A stretch of 25,449 nt of DNA from a virus. A program made the position numbers and the translations under genes. The notes under the pieces were generated by a model that was given only the letters and a program-made list of their open reading frames with translations, did no database searches and was not told the DNA's origin. Of the stretch, positions 1 to 7,054 are shown one piece after another. The DNA is taken from positions 1 to 25,449 of the IMG/VR virus record IMGVR_UViG_3300046008_000142; one strand, written 5' to 3'. The stretch's first letter is position 1. Every line of letters starts with the position of its first letter.

Positions 1-1
1 T

Positions 2-460
2 CCGACAACCGACAGCCTGCGTGACAAGTTTAGGTTTAAGGTGAACTACATACCGTTAGCCGAAGCGGGTGACTTTAGGTTGGATGTGGGTAACGATGCA
101 ACTCAAGTGTTAGCCGAGAAGTATCAAGCATACTATGCGACGCAACTGGAGAACGCACTAGCCGATGTATGGGGCAGGGCACACGACGCACTGACTAAGA
201 TGAGTGAACGACTAGACTACTCGGACAAGGACACCAAGAAGGTATTTAGGGACAGCCTAGTGGACAACGTCATTGACTTACTGGACTTACTTGACGTATG
301 TAATGTTACATGTAACACCGAGATGACCACAATGCGTATGCAACTAGAGGACACACTGCGTGGCGTAACACCCGATGGACTGCGTGAGGATGAATACTTG
401 CGTCTACAAACCAAGCGTAACGTGGATGCAATCATCAAGACACTACCAACATTAAACTAA
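2..460 (+). CDS. DUF3150-like protein, C-terminal part (5' end cut by window)
   Basis: The reading frame is open from the first full codon of the window. The GTG at 41 is therefore probably an internal valine and not the start. The visible 152 residues read as a conserved beta/alpha segment (KFRFKVNYIPLAEAGDFRLD) followed by long amphipathic helices to the stop. From memory this resembles the C-terminal half of DUF3150, a phage and bacterial family of unknown function that is usually found beside a MoxR/CobS-type ATPase and a VWA protein; those two genes follow here. Its role is not established. By context it is probably a partner or substrate-recruiting part of the ATPase complex. The following gene starts after a 72-bp spacer holding two palindromes. 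The DUF assignment is a recognition by pattern and context, not a search. Confidence 0.6.
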   Translation, partial: PTTDSLRDKFRFKVNYIPLAEAGDFRLDVGNDATQVLAEKYQAYYATQLENALADVWGRAHDALTKMSERLDYSDKDTKKVFRDSLVDNVIDLLDLLDVCNVTCNTEMTTMRMQLEDTLRGVTPDGLREDEYLRLQTKRNVDAIIKTLPTLN

Positions 461-465
461 AACAT

Positions 466-482
466 GTTATCCAGTGGATAAC
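466..482. repeat. 17-bp palindrome, copy 1 of 3
   Basis: GTTATCCAGTGGATAAC: two 8-bp arms around one central base, extendable by one pair (T465/A483). It lies just after the stop of the DUF3150-like gene and ahead of the AAA+ ATPase gene. The same palindrome, with C at the centre, recurs at 2814-2830 and 5193-5209. It could be a repressor operator at DNA level or a 7-bp hairpin in mRNA. One strand carries TTATCCACT, one base from the bacterial DnaA box TTATCCACA. Confidence 0.85.
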
Positions 483-487
483 AACAA

Positions 488-503
488 CGATGACATGTCA
501 TCG
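488..503. promoter_or_regulatory. Perfect 16-bp palindrome upstream of AAA+ ATPase gene
   Basis: CGATGACATGTCATCG is perfectly self-complementary and lies six bases after the first 17-bp palindrome, in the spacer before the AAA+ ATPase start at 533. I saw no second copy in the window. It has the form of a dimeric regulator site; the regulator is unknown. Confidence 0.5.
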
Positions 504-532
504 GCAACAAACAACTTATAAAGGAAACTATC

Positions 533-1627
533 ATGTCAAACCAAGCTATTCAGATGTATGCACTAAACCTAGACCAAATCGAGCAAGCCATTATAAATGG
601 GGGCACACAGCGTACGATGTTAGTACAAGGCCATATGGGTACGGGTAAATCATCACTACTCAAGACCTTGAGCAAAGCATTACCGAATCACATTGCGTGT
701 TACTTTGACTGCACGACCAAGGACTTAGGCGATATCACAATCCCGCAACTGCAATCGATAGACGGTGAGGGCTATGTGAAGTATGTGACCAACGAGGAGT
801 TAGGTGTGCACTATAACGCACCGATTATCCTAATGATTGACGAGTATGGTAAGGCTAACCCTGCCGTAAAGAATGCCATGCTACGACTAATGTTGGAACG
901 TAAGATTGGTAGCTACACATTACACAAGGACAGTATCGTGTTTGCAACTACTAACCTAGGGGCAGAGGGAGTGGGTGACTTGTTGCCACCTCATGCTCGA
1001 AATCGTATGACTATCGTAACAGCACGTAAGCCGAACAACATGGAGTGGATTGAGTGGGGTGTGAACAACGGCATTGACCACACGCTACTAGGTTGGTGTA
1101 AGGACACCCCTCAACTATTCGCTAGCTTTGAGACTATCAAAGACCCTGACGAGAACCCATACATATACCACCCGAAACAACAGCGAACAGCATTCGTAAC
1201 ACCTCGCTCATTGGAAGCCGCATCGGATTGGTTGAAGTCACGTGGTGTATTAGATGACCAAACAATCACTGCTATCTTAATGGGTACAGTAGGTGAACGA
1301 GCCGCGTCTGACCTAATGGCATTCGTTAAACTAAGCGACCAACTGCCTAGCCTAGAGAGTATTAAGAAAGACCCGATGAATGCGAAAGTGCCCGACAGTG
1401 CATCGGCAGTGTGCATGGTTGTGTATCGAACCCTCGGTGCTATCGAACGTGAATGGATTGACCCATGGATGGACTACATGGCACGACTAGACAAGGAAGC
1501 ACAAGGTATGTTTGCCAATGGTGTAAGGCATCCGAAGTATTCCAAGCAAGCAGTAGTAATGACCAATAAGAAGTTTACAGCTTGGGCTATGGCTAACAAC
1601 TACCTATTCACAGCAGATAAGAAGTAA
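533..1627 (+). CDS. MoxR/CobS-type AAA+ ATPase
   Basis: A 364-residue ATPase that probably acts as a cytoplasmic remodelling chaperone with the VWA protein encoded next. Walker A is GHMGTGKS (residues 33-40), Walker B is ILMIDEYGKA with D103-E104, and a sensor-1 segment ATTN ends at N141. It is followed by the LLPPHARNRM stretch (about 151-159), which is typical of MoxR/CobS ATPases. The C-terminal 200 residues form a helical lid domain. The ATG is preceded by AAAGGAAA at suitable spacing. MoxR ATPases work with VWA proteins to insert metals or remodel targets, as in CobS-CobT cobaltochelatase. Here no cobalamin genes are present, so a phage-specific role is inferred. The specific target is not visible. 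Confidence 0.88.
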   Translation: MSNQAIQMYALNLDQIEQAIINGGTQRTMLVQGHMGTGKSSLLKTLSKALPNHIACYFDCTTKDLGDITIPQLQSIDGEGYVKYVTNEELGVHYNAPIILMIDEYGKANPAVKNAMLRLMLERKIGSYTLHKDSIVFATTNLGAEGVGDLLPPHARNRMTIVTARKPNNMEWIEWGVNNGIDHTLLGWCKDTPQLFASFETIKDPDENPYIYHPKQQRTAFVTPRSLEAASDWLKSRGVLDDQTITAILMGTVGERAASDLMAFVKLSDQLPSLESIKKDPMNAKVPDSASAVCMVVYRTLGAIEREWIDPWMDYMARLDKEAQGMFANGVRHPKYSKQAVVMTNKKFTAWAMANNYLFTADKK

Positions 1628-1637
1628 GGAGAATAAG

Positions 1638-2813
1638 ATGTTAATGCTTGGTAAACAACTAAACCCAGAACAACGGATGAGTAAGGCAGTAATAGATATT
1701 ATGGGTAACCCCAAGTACATAGCCCTCGCAGGTGTAATGATGATTGGTAATCGTGAAGTTAAGGACGGTGTGCCAACAGCATACACCAATGGGCGAGACG
1801 AAGTGTATGGTACGGAGTTTGTAGATAAACTTAACGATGCCGAATTGCGTGGCCTAGTACTGCATGAGTGTTATCACAAGTTATACCGACACCTCACAAC
1901 ATGGCGACACTTGTATGATAAGAACCCAACCTTGGCTAACATGGCGTGTGACTATGTCATCAACATTAAGATAGCGGATGATAACAAGGATGGGTTTGCC
2001 AAGTTACCCGATGGTGGACTGTTAGATGAGAAGTATCGTGACATGGACAGCGCACAGGTATACAACTTACTGCGTGAGGAATTATCTGACGAGGAAATCA
2101 AAAGGTATGGGCAAGGTAGTACTGATGAGCATGGATGGGATGACGCACGTGCACTAAGTGATGACGAGAAGCGTGAGTTAGCACGTGAGATTGATGAAGC
2201 GATACGTCAAGGTGCGCTAGCCGCAGGTAAGTATGGCACAGGTGGTGACCGAGACTTTAGAGACTTACTGGAAACTAAGGTTAATTGGCGTGAGGTGTTA
2301 CGAGAGTTTATTCAGACTACGTGCAGTGGCAACTCATACAGCACATGGCGCAGACCGAATAGACGGTTTATATCTAGTGGGGTGTATATGCCCAGTGGTA
2401 TAGACGAGAGTGTAGGGGAGTTAGTCGTAGCGATTGATACGTCAGGTAGTATCGGCGGTAAAGAGTTAGGGCAATTCTTGGGTGAAGTAAAGGCTATATG
2501 CGATACCGTTAAACCCGAACGTGTGCGTGTCTTGTATTGGGATACGCAAGTGTGTGGCGAGGAAGTCTACGAGCAGGATGAATTGGATAGGTTAATTACA
2601 TCTACTAAACCGAAAGGTGGTGGGGGCACAGATGTTACTTGTGTCGGTAAACACATCCGAGACACTGGCATCAAATCCCAAGCGGCTATTGTCTTAACCG
2701 ACGGCTACTTAGGTAATGATTGGGGTGATTGGTCTATCCCAGTCTTATGGTGCATCGTGGGTAATCGTAGTGCGACCCCGAGTGTGGGTTCGTATGTTCA
2801 TGTTGATGATTAA
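1638..2813 (+). CDS. Metallopeptidase-like / VWA-like domain protein (DUF2201 type)
   Basis: A 391-residue partner of the AAA+ ATPase, starting 10 bases after its stop with an AAGGAG site. The N-terminal domain carries a zinc-type HECYH motif (H76, E77, H80) followed by the ACDYVIN segment (D105, N109), as in the putative metallopeptidase domain of the DUF2201 family. An acidic, charged linker follows (about 120-215). The C-terminal VWA-like domain has a complete-looking MIDAS: DTSGS at 267-271, T331-D332 in the GGGGTD loop, and LTDGYLG near residues 355-361. This is the domain order of VWA proteins paired with MoxR/CobS ATPases. Peptidase activity is not proven for the family; the motif may be structural. 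The gene is followed at once by the second 17-bp palindrome. Confidence 0.85.
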   Translation: MLMLGKQLNPEQRMSKAVIDIMGNPKYIALAGVMMIGNREVKDGVPTAYTNGRDEVYGTEFVDKLNDAELRGLVLHECYHKLYRHLTTWRHLYDKNPTLANMACDYVINIKIADDNKDGFAKLPDGGLLDEKYRDMDSAQVYNLLREELSDEEIKRYGQGSTDEHGWDDARALSDDEKRELAREIDEAIRQGALAAGKYGTGGDRDFRDLLETKVNWREVLREFIQTTCSGNSYSTWRRPNRRFISSGVYMPSGIDESVGELVVAIDTSGSIGGKELGQFLGEVKAICDTVKPERVRVLYWDTQVCGEEVYEQDELDRLITSTKPKGGGGTDVTCVGKHIRDTGIKSQAAIVLTDGYLGNDWGDWSIPVLWCIVGNRSATPSVGSYVHVDD

Positions 2814-2830
2814 GTTATCCACTGGATAAC
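2814..2830. repeat. 17-bp palindrome, copy 2 of 3
   Basis: GTTATCCACTGGATAAC begins on the base after the VWA gene stop and ends 16 bases before the next start, just ahead of its AAAAGGAG ribosome site. No promoter elements were seen around this copy, so an mRNA hairpin that separates translation or processing of the two genes is as likely as an operator. Confidence 0.85.
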
Positions 2831-2846
2831 AGAAAAGGAGATTGAT

Positions 2847-3776
2847 ATGTTGTGGTTTAATACATTTGATGAAGTGGTAACAAAGTACGAAAGTACTAAA
2901 GTGATAGTAAGTAATGAAACCAAGGTAGAGCGAGACGTTCGCCCTCTCGGTGCACGTAACAAGAAGTGGGAACGCATCATTAAGTATGATGATAATACGT
3001 ATGGACTAACGGATGGTAACTATGAGACCTCATTATATAGCGGTGGCCATAAGGTGTCACCCGAGTACAGTAAAGGTATGACCCCTATCTTATGGGAACG
3101 CAAGAAAAGTGGTGACTACATTACAATCCGTAACGGCACAGTAGGTAGTGCACATATCAGTCGCTACAAGTTCTTAGATATGTATATGCCTAGGGGTATG
3201 AGTTTAAGCATAGACCAAGGTATACAAACTATCTTTTTGCGTGGTGGTGTGGGGTATCAACTACCCAAGACTAAGTACACATGGGATTACCATACGGGCA
3301 GGGTTAAGTTTGACGATGATGGTATGAAGCTATGTTTCAAAGTACTAGGCGAGGGGGAGTATGAACGTGTAGGTGAGCCCCTTAAAACTACTGTAAACAA
3401 AATAGACAAGGAAGCCAAGAAAAAGCACAAGTCTGTTACTCAAGCATACTTTGATTGGATGTGTGCGATTGTGCCTATGCTAGACCATACATGGCAGGGC
3501 AGGGATATGTACCATACCCAATTAAAGGAGTGGGCTAAGGCAAACAGTATCTATCATCGGTATTGGACTGTAAACCTCAATGAAATGCCCGTAGATAAGG
3601 CACTTGAAATCATGTCAAACGATGACCACGAGATGCGCATACCTTTTGCGGTGTTATTTAATGAGACCATGTGCATACAAAATGCTACCGATGAGGATGG
3701 AGTTAAGCGTGTCAAAGCGGCGTACAACAGGGGCTTAAACAGGATGTTTAAGTTATACGAAATCGTAGAAGTGTAA
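2847..3776 (+). CDS. Unrecognised 309-aa protein of the MoxR-VWA module
   Basis: I do not recognise a family. The protein is soluble, with no signal peptide or membrane segment. The first 180 residues are rich in Tyr, Gly and charged residues, with short beta-strand-like stretches (YITIRNGTVGSAHISRYKFL). The last 130 residues are helical, with a Lys-rich turn near residue 190 and a Trp/Tyr-rich segment around 200-250. The start is supported by AAAAGGAG at good spacing. The gene sits between the VWA gene and two more unknown genes, in the same direction and with short spacers, so it is probably part of the same functional module. No enzyme motif could be pointed out. Confidence 0.8.
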   Translation: MLWFNTFDEVVTKYESTKVIVSNETKVERDVRPLGARNKKWERIIKYDDNTYGLTDGNYETSLYSGGHKVSPEYSKGMTPILWERKKSGDYITIRNGTVGSAHISRYKFLDMYMPRGMSLSIDQGIQTIFLRGGVGYQLPKTKYTWDYHTGRVKFDDDGMKLCFKVLGEGEYERVGEPLKTTVNKIDKEAKKKHKSVTQAYFDWMCAIVPMLDHTWQGRDMYHTQLKEWAKANSIYHRYWTVNLNEMPVDKALEIMSNDDHEMRIPFAVLFNETMCIQNATDEDGVKRVKAAYNRGLNRMFKLYEIVEV

Positions 3777-3788
3777 GAGGAGATTATC

Positions 3789-4811
3789 ATGGCGTATGAA
3801 CACATTAAAGTATCAGATGTTATAGATAACACTAAGAGTGTTAAGGAGCGAGTAGCGGATAGTAAGTTTGTTAAAAACCCACCTGACCCAACTAAGGTAG
3901 ACCTTAACCGAATTAAGTTTCACGATACTATCCCTGTGCATAATGGGCTGTATGAATTTATGGAGGAACTGCGTAAGGAAATACCGAGTATCCAGTTTGG
4001 GGTATGGCGAGGGGCGGCAAATGCGGATGTGGATATATCCACAGACAAGGAAGTATGGGCGAACGTGCGGGTGATATGTGAGGTGCATGCGTATATACCT
4101 GACGATTTGTATACACTGGGCAGGATTGGGTTTGCAGACTATTGCACATCTAGGGCTAAAGATAATGTCAAGCGCAACCCATCATATATGGTGTCATCAA
4201 GCAGGATAGAGAACACTAGGTATGACAAATACCGAGACCAATACAATATGTTAATGAGTAAGAGTTTAAGTAATGCAGTATCCAGTGCCAAGAAATACTT
4301 ACGCCGATACTCACCGACAGACTTGATATCAACGGTATATAGGAAAGTAACCGATGACTTAGGTATGCACAACTATGTAAAGAAACGTGCGAGTGAAGAT
4401 GCGCGGGGTAAGTTAAGCGATAGAAATACAATCAAAGAACTAAAGAACCTAGTAACAAGCGGGTATAAATTCATACACTCGGATGTGGAGGAGTATATCA
4501 AAGACGCTATCATTAAGCATGATATATATGAGGAAGCTAAGAATGCTAAAATAGCAGGTAAATTTGTATCAGTTACTAACCAACTAGGTACGCAGATGTT
4601 TGATGTTGTACCCGTTGATGATGTAGCGCGTATGGACAATTTATTTGGTAAACCTACAACCTCCGACGGCCTACGGTACAAAGCAGATGAAGTACCCGAG
4701 GAGTTAATGGGTAGGTTAGCGGTGCTGTCTATGGCACAATCATCTAACTACATTGAGGGAGTAGGTAGTCGTCTAGCAGACTCTATCTTTTGGGTACAGA
4801 ATGAAGCATAA
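3789..4811 (+). CDS. Unrecognised 340-aa protein with a C-terminal domain shared with the next gene
   Basis: No family is recognised. The start is preceded by GAGGAG. The N-terminal half has mixed alpha/beta character (IQFGVWRGAANADVDIS near 73-89). Residues 125-260 are strongly charged helices rich in Lys, Arg, Ser and Tyr, suggesting a nucleic-acid or protein-binding helical region. The last 45 residues (GRLAVLSMAQSS...GVGSRLADSIFWV) match the end of the following 126-residue protein in spacing and key residues, so the two share a module. The gene overlaps the next one by 11 bases, which suggests translational coupling. A perfect palindrome lies inside the coding sequence at 4028-4043. Confidence 0.8.
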   Translation: MAYEHIKVSDVIDNTKSVKERVADSKFVKNPPDPTKVDLNRIKFHDTIPVHNGLYEFMEELRKEIPSIQFGVWRGAANADVDISTDKEVWANVRVICEVHAYIPDDLYTLGRIGFADYCTSRAKDNVKRNPSYMVSSSRIENTRYDKYRDQYNMLMSKSLSNAVSSAKKYLRRYSPTDLISTVYRKVTDDLGMHNYVKKRASEDARGKLSDRNTIKELKNLVTSGYKFIHSDVEEYIKDAIIKHDIYEEAKNAKIAGKFVSVTNQLGTQMFDVVPVDDVARMDNLFGKPTTSDGLRYKADEVPEELMGRLAVLSMAQSSNYIEGVGSRLADSIFWVQNEA

Positions 4812-5181
4812 TCTACACATAACGCACGACAGAGATAAACTTAAATCGGATGATATGTATACCTTATTTAAAAAATTCTCCGATATGGGTGCGAGGGCAT
4901 TGATGGGGCTAAGTCTTGCAAATAAAGAACCTCACGATAATGATATATACCGAGTAGATGTAGAACCACCTACCCGCATTGAAGTAATTTGTTTTGGTAT
5001 AGATAAACTTGACGATACAGTAGAAGGAGTTTATGATAATATCAATGACCTACCGAATTGGATGCAAGAACGCCTTTCGGTACTAAGCATGTTGCCCCCC
5101 AACACAGCGGGAATGAATGATGTTAAAGGTATTGGGCGGCGCATAACCGAATCTATTTACTGGATATATGCACAGAAATAG
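4801..5181 (+). CDS. Unrecognised 126-aa protein, paralogous C-terminus to the preceding gene
   Basis: A small soluble protein overlapping the preceding gene by 11 bases; its ribosome site is weak, so translation is probably coupled. The C-terminal 50 residues (LPNWMQERLSVLSML...GIGRRITESIYWI) parallel the end of the 340-residue protein: the pattern RL-x-VLSM, then G(I/V)G-x-R(I/L), then SI(Y/F)W(I/V) is kept. This looks like a short standalone version of that domain, produced by duplication. The GIG turn between helices is reminiscent of helix-hairpin-helix DNA-binding elements, but that is a guess. It is the last gene before the third palindrome and the HTH gene. Confidence 0.75.
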   Translation: MKHNLHITHDRDKLKSDDMYTLFKKFSDMGARALMGLSLANKEPHDNDIYRVDVEPPTRIEVICFGIDKLDDTVEGVYDNINDLPNWMQERLSVLSMLPPNTAGMNDVKGIGRRITESIYWIYAQK

Positions 5182-5190
5182 ATAGATATA

Positions 5191-5219
5191 TTGTTATCCA
5201 CTGGATAACAGATTTTAAT
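5191..5219 (+). promoter_or_regulatory. Candidate sigma70-type promoter overlapping the palindrome, upstream of the HTH gene
   Basis: TTGTTA at 5191-5196 and TTTAAT at 5214-5219 are separated by 17 bases, a reasonable match to bacterial -35 and -10 elements. The 17-bp palindrome (5193-5209) covers the end of the -35 element and most of the spacer, so a protein bound there would block RNA polymerase. The HTH gene starts at 5238. This geometry suggests autorepression. Confidence 0.45.
5193..5209. repeat. 17-bp palindrome, copy 3 of 3 (putative operator)
   Basis: GTTATCCACTGGATAAC, identical to copy 2 and extendable by one pair (T5192/A5210). It lies between candidate -35 and -10 elements ahead of the small HTH gene, the typical place for a repressor operator. 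Confidence 0.85.
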
Positions 5220-5237
5220 TTTAAATGGAGAACTATC

Positions 5238-5498
5238 ATGGCAAGACCACCAATTAGCACTAATCAAAAAGTACGCAACTTAATCGAGAAAGGCATGACA
5301 ACTAAACAAATTGTCAAGGCACTTCATGTAAGCCCACAGGTTGTGTATAACACACGACACCGATTGAACCGTAACAAAGGCATCGGTGCACTTCCTGTAA
5401 CTGGCCTCAAATCAGCGCAGGCACAACCAATCCGTATGCAAGCCCCAGTTAAGAAGTCATTATGGCAACGGGTTGTAAGTATGTTCGCATGGCATTAA
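5238..5498 (+). CDS. Small helix-turn-helix DNA-binding protein
   Basis: An 86-residue basic protein with an N-terminal HTH of the resolvase/homeodomain-like kind: IEKGMTTKQIVKALHVSPQV (about 16-35) followed by an Arg/Asn-rich recognition end (YNTRHRLNRNKG). The remaining 40 residues look flexible and end in a basic/aromatic tail. It has a GGAG ribosome site and is preceded by a candidate promoter that contains the third 17-bp palindrome. It is therefore the obvious candidate to bind that palindrome and control both itself and the upstream module, though this is inference. Its end overlaps the nuclease gene by 10 bases. Confidence 0.78.
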   Translation: MARPPISTNQKVRNLIEKGMTTKQIVKALHVSPQVVYNTRHRLNRNKGIGALPVTGLKSAQAQPIRMQAPVKKSLWQRVVSMFAWH

Positions 5499-5794
5499 CA
5501 CCTGAAGTAAAGGTAAAGCGTGTTGTTGTTGCGCAGCTAAAGGAACTTGGTGCGTACTACTTCTACCCCGTAACGGGTGGGTTTGGTGCGAGCGGTGTGC
5601 CTGACATTGTTGGTTGTTACGAAGGTAAATTCTTTGGTATTGAGTGCAAGGCAGGTAAAAATAAGCCAACACCATTACAGCTAAAGAACTTAATACTTAT
5701 ACAATCAGCAGGGGGTACAGCTACTGTTGTAAACGAGGACAACATGAAAGACATTAAACAAATACTAAGTGGAGAGATAAGATGGACACCATAA
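5489..5794 (+). CDS. VRR-NUC domain nuclease
   Basis: A 101-residue standalone VRR-NUC protein of the PD-(D/E)XK nuclease superfamily. The family core is visible: a helix (TPEVKVKRVVVAQLKELG), an aromatic strand (YYFYPVTGGFGASG), the catalytic Asp in GVPDIVG, and the E-x-K pair in FFGIECKAG, followed by TPLQLKNLILIQSAGG. Phage members are thought to cleave branched or structured DNA during replication and recombination. I chose the ATG at 5489 (MALTPEVKVKR) over the ATG at 5462 because family members begin right at this helix; neither start has a strong ribosome site. It overlaps the HTH gene by 10 bases and the next gene by 13. Confidence 0.88.
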   Translation: MALTPEVKVKRVVVAQLKELGAYYFYPVTGGFGASGVPDIVGCYEGKFFGIECKAGKNKPTPLQLKNLILIQSAGGTATVVNEDNMKDIKQILSGEIRWTP

Positions 5795-6135
5795 CTTTAA
5801 CAGGACTAGACGAAGTGCCTAAACTAGAAGCCCCAGTAAAAGAGTCTAAGGACGGCAAGCGTAAGTACAGTGATGGGGTAGATACAGCATACTATGTAAC
5901 ATACAACTATAGAGGATGCCCGTATATACCGCACTACACTAAACCCGATTGCTATGTACCACCTGCGTATTCAAAGCCTGCTCCAAACATGGTAGATGCA
6001 CAAGGCAGACAACTGTACTATGCAGATGTAACAGTAGAGCGAAGTGCAAGTGAATTGGAGAAAGCAGGGGCAACTAAGTCTCCTATGGTTTTGTGGAGAC
6101 GCAACTCTAAGTCACGATATACAGAACTAACGTAA
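5782..6135 (+). CDS. Unrecognised 117-aa protein
   Basis: The start has a GGAG site and overlaps the end of the nuclease gene. The protein is polar, with a Tyr/Pro-rich middle (YNYRGCPYIPHYTKPDCYVP) and a C-terminal part that ends in a basic Trp-Arg-Arg segment. There are two isolated cysteines but no recognisable metal site. It has no membrane segment and no motif I can name. By position it is an accessory early protein in the replication operon. Confidence 0.7.
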   Translation: MDTITLTGLDEVPKLEAPVKESKDGKRKYSDGVDTAYYVTYNYRGCPYIPHYTKPDCYVPPAYSKPAPNMVDAQGRQLYYADVTVERSASELEKAGATKSPMVLWRRNSKSRYTELT

Positions 6136-6145
6136 GGGGGTTATC

Positions 6146-6391
6146 ATGGCATCACGTAACGATATAACAGGGGATAAGATACGAACTAAAGGCGTTCTCA
6201 GTAAGCAGGGTGAGGATAATTTTGACCGTATATTTGGTAAGAAAAACAAAGACCCCCTATGCGACGTATGCGGTAAGTCATTGAGTGCTACTAAGGAATG
6301 CGCCTTTACAGGATGCCCCCTTAACTGGGACGAGGCCCGATGCGATGTTATAGGGCAGAACGGCAACATAGGATATGGAGAAACAGAATGA
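6146..6391 (+). CDS. Small zinc-ribbon-like protein
   Basis: An 81-residue protein with a ribosome site AAGGGGG. A cysteine cluster in the middle (CDVCGKS...CAFTGCPL, about residues 39-58) has the C-x2-C and C-x4-C spacing of a small zinc ribbon or treble-clef finger. A fifth cysteine comes a few residues later. The N-terminus has the conserved-looking segment NDITGD. A role in binding nucleic acid or protein is inferred from the finger only. Its stop overlaps the start of the next gene (ATGA). Confidence 0.72.
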   Translation: MASRNDITGDKIRTKGVLSKQGEDNFDRIFGKKNKDPLCDVCGKSLSATKECAFTGCPLNWDEARCDVIGQNGNIGYGETE

Positions 6392-6567
6392 TGAAACTAT
6401 TTACAGACGCCATGGCAGATGAGGGTTCTACACTCTCATGCCTATATAAACTATCACCACCCGACCCATTGGCAGTAGAAGCCCGAGAAGCTAGGGTAAA
6501 AGAAGTTATAGCTAGAATGGGCAACAAGTATCTATTAGCTAAACTAGTGGTGCGTAAGCATGAATGA
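6388..6567 (+). CDS. Small protein, 59 aa
   Basis: The start at 6388 overlaps the previous stop in an ATGA junction and has GGAG seven bases upstream; an in-frame ATG at 6340 without a site would lie inside the previous gene and is less likely. The protein (MMKLFTDAMADEGSTL...) is helical, with a charged second half (EAREARVKEVIARMG). No family is recognised. Confidence 0.65.
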   Translation: MMKLFTDAMADEGSTLSCLYKLSPPDPLAVEAREARVKEVIARMGNKYLLAKLVVRKHE

Positions 6568-6727
6568 TAAACATTATTTTAGATTAGGCGAGCTAGTTAA
6601 CAAACTAGCACAAACATACATAGCTTCTTCAGAAAAAGGTAGGTTACTTGAGGGGTATTATTTAACCCTCCAAAAAGAAGCAGAACGAGATGCGAGGGAC
6701 ATAGCCAATGGCAAACACGGTGATTGA
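6560..6727 (+). CDS. Small helical protein, 55 aa
   Basis: A short frame overlapping the preceding gene by 8 bases and the following one by 20. It encodes MNDKHYFRLGELVNKLAQTY and then a charged helix ending in ANGKHGD. There is no strong ribosome site, so expression would depend on coupling. The hydrophobic spacing fits a single long amphipathic helix. Function unknown; moderate confidence that it is translated. Confidence 0.5.
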   Translation: MNDKHYFRLGELVNKLAQTYIASSEKGRLLEGYYLTLQKEAERDARDIANGKHGD

Positions 6728-6812
6728 GTACATACAGTGTTATTGGCAAGCCTTTGGGCTAGGGGTGTTGTTTGCACTGACAACACAACATTTAATATGG
6801 AGAAAGATATGA
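6708..6812 (+). CDS. 34-aa single-span membrane peptide
   Basis: The frame from ATG 6708 encodes 34 residues with one hydrophobic segment (YWQAFGLGVLFALTT, about 12-26) and a basic end (WRKI). Its stop overlaps the start of the DUF3310 gene in an ATGA junction, so it sits correctly in the coupled gene chain. Too short for family assignment. Confidence 0.5.
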   Translation: MANTVIEYIQCYWQAFGLGVLFALTTQHLIWRKI

Positions 6813-7054
6813 GCGACGGAATGAGCGAAATGATAGCGGAAGAAAACGCACTTAAGAAACAGGTTGGTGGTGCACACTACGCTAGCATGAAAATACAGCC
6901 AGTAGAGTTTATAACGGCTAACGAGTTGGGGTTCTTAGAGGGTAACATAGTTAAGTATGTATGCCGACACCACGCTAAGAACGGAGCCGAGGATATCAAG
7001 AAAGCGATACACTATTGCGAGTTGTTGTTGCAAACTAAGTACGGAGGTGAGTGA
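6809..7054 (+). CDS. DUF3310 family protein
   Basis: An 81-residue protein matching the widespread phage family DUF3310 across its length: the start of the domain is VGGAHYASMKIQPVEFITAN, then GNIVKYVCRHHAKNGAEDIKKA and a terminal helix. The family is common in early regions of phages; its biochemical role is not established. I place the start at ATG 6809, which has GGAG upstream and overlaps the preceding stop (ATGA); a longer frame from 6737 would use a non-ATG codon and add a sequence that belongs to the membrane peptide gene in another frame. It ends in a TGATG overlap with the next gene. Confidence 0.88.
   Translation: MSDGMSEMIAEENALKKQVGGAHYASMKIQPVEFITANELGFLEGNIVKYVCRHHAKNGAEDIKKAIHYCELLLQTKYGGE

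Noticed and set aside
41-460. Complete 139-residue gene starting at GTG 41
   Set aside because: The frame is open to the window edge and the residues upstream of 41 fit the conserved segment, so the gene is cut by the window.
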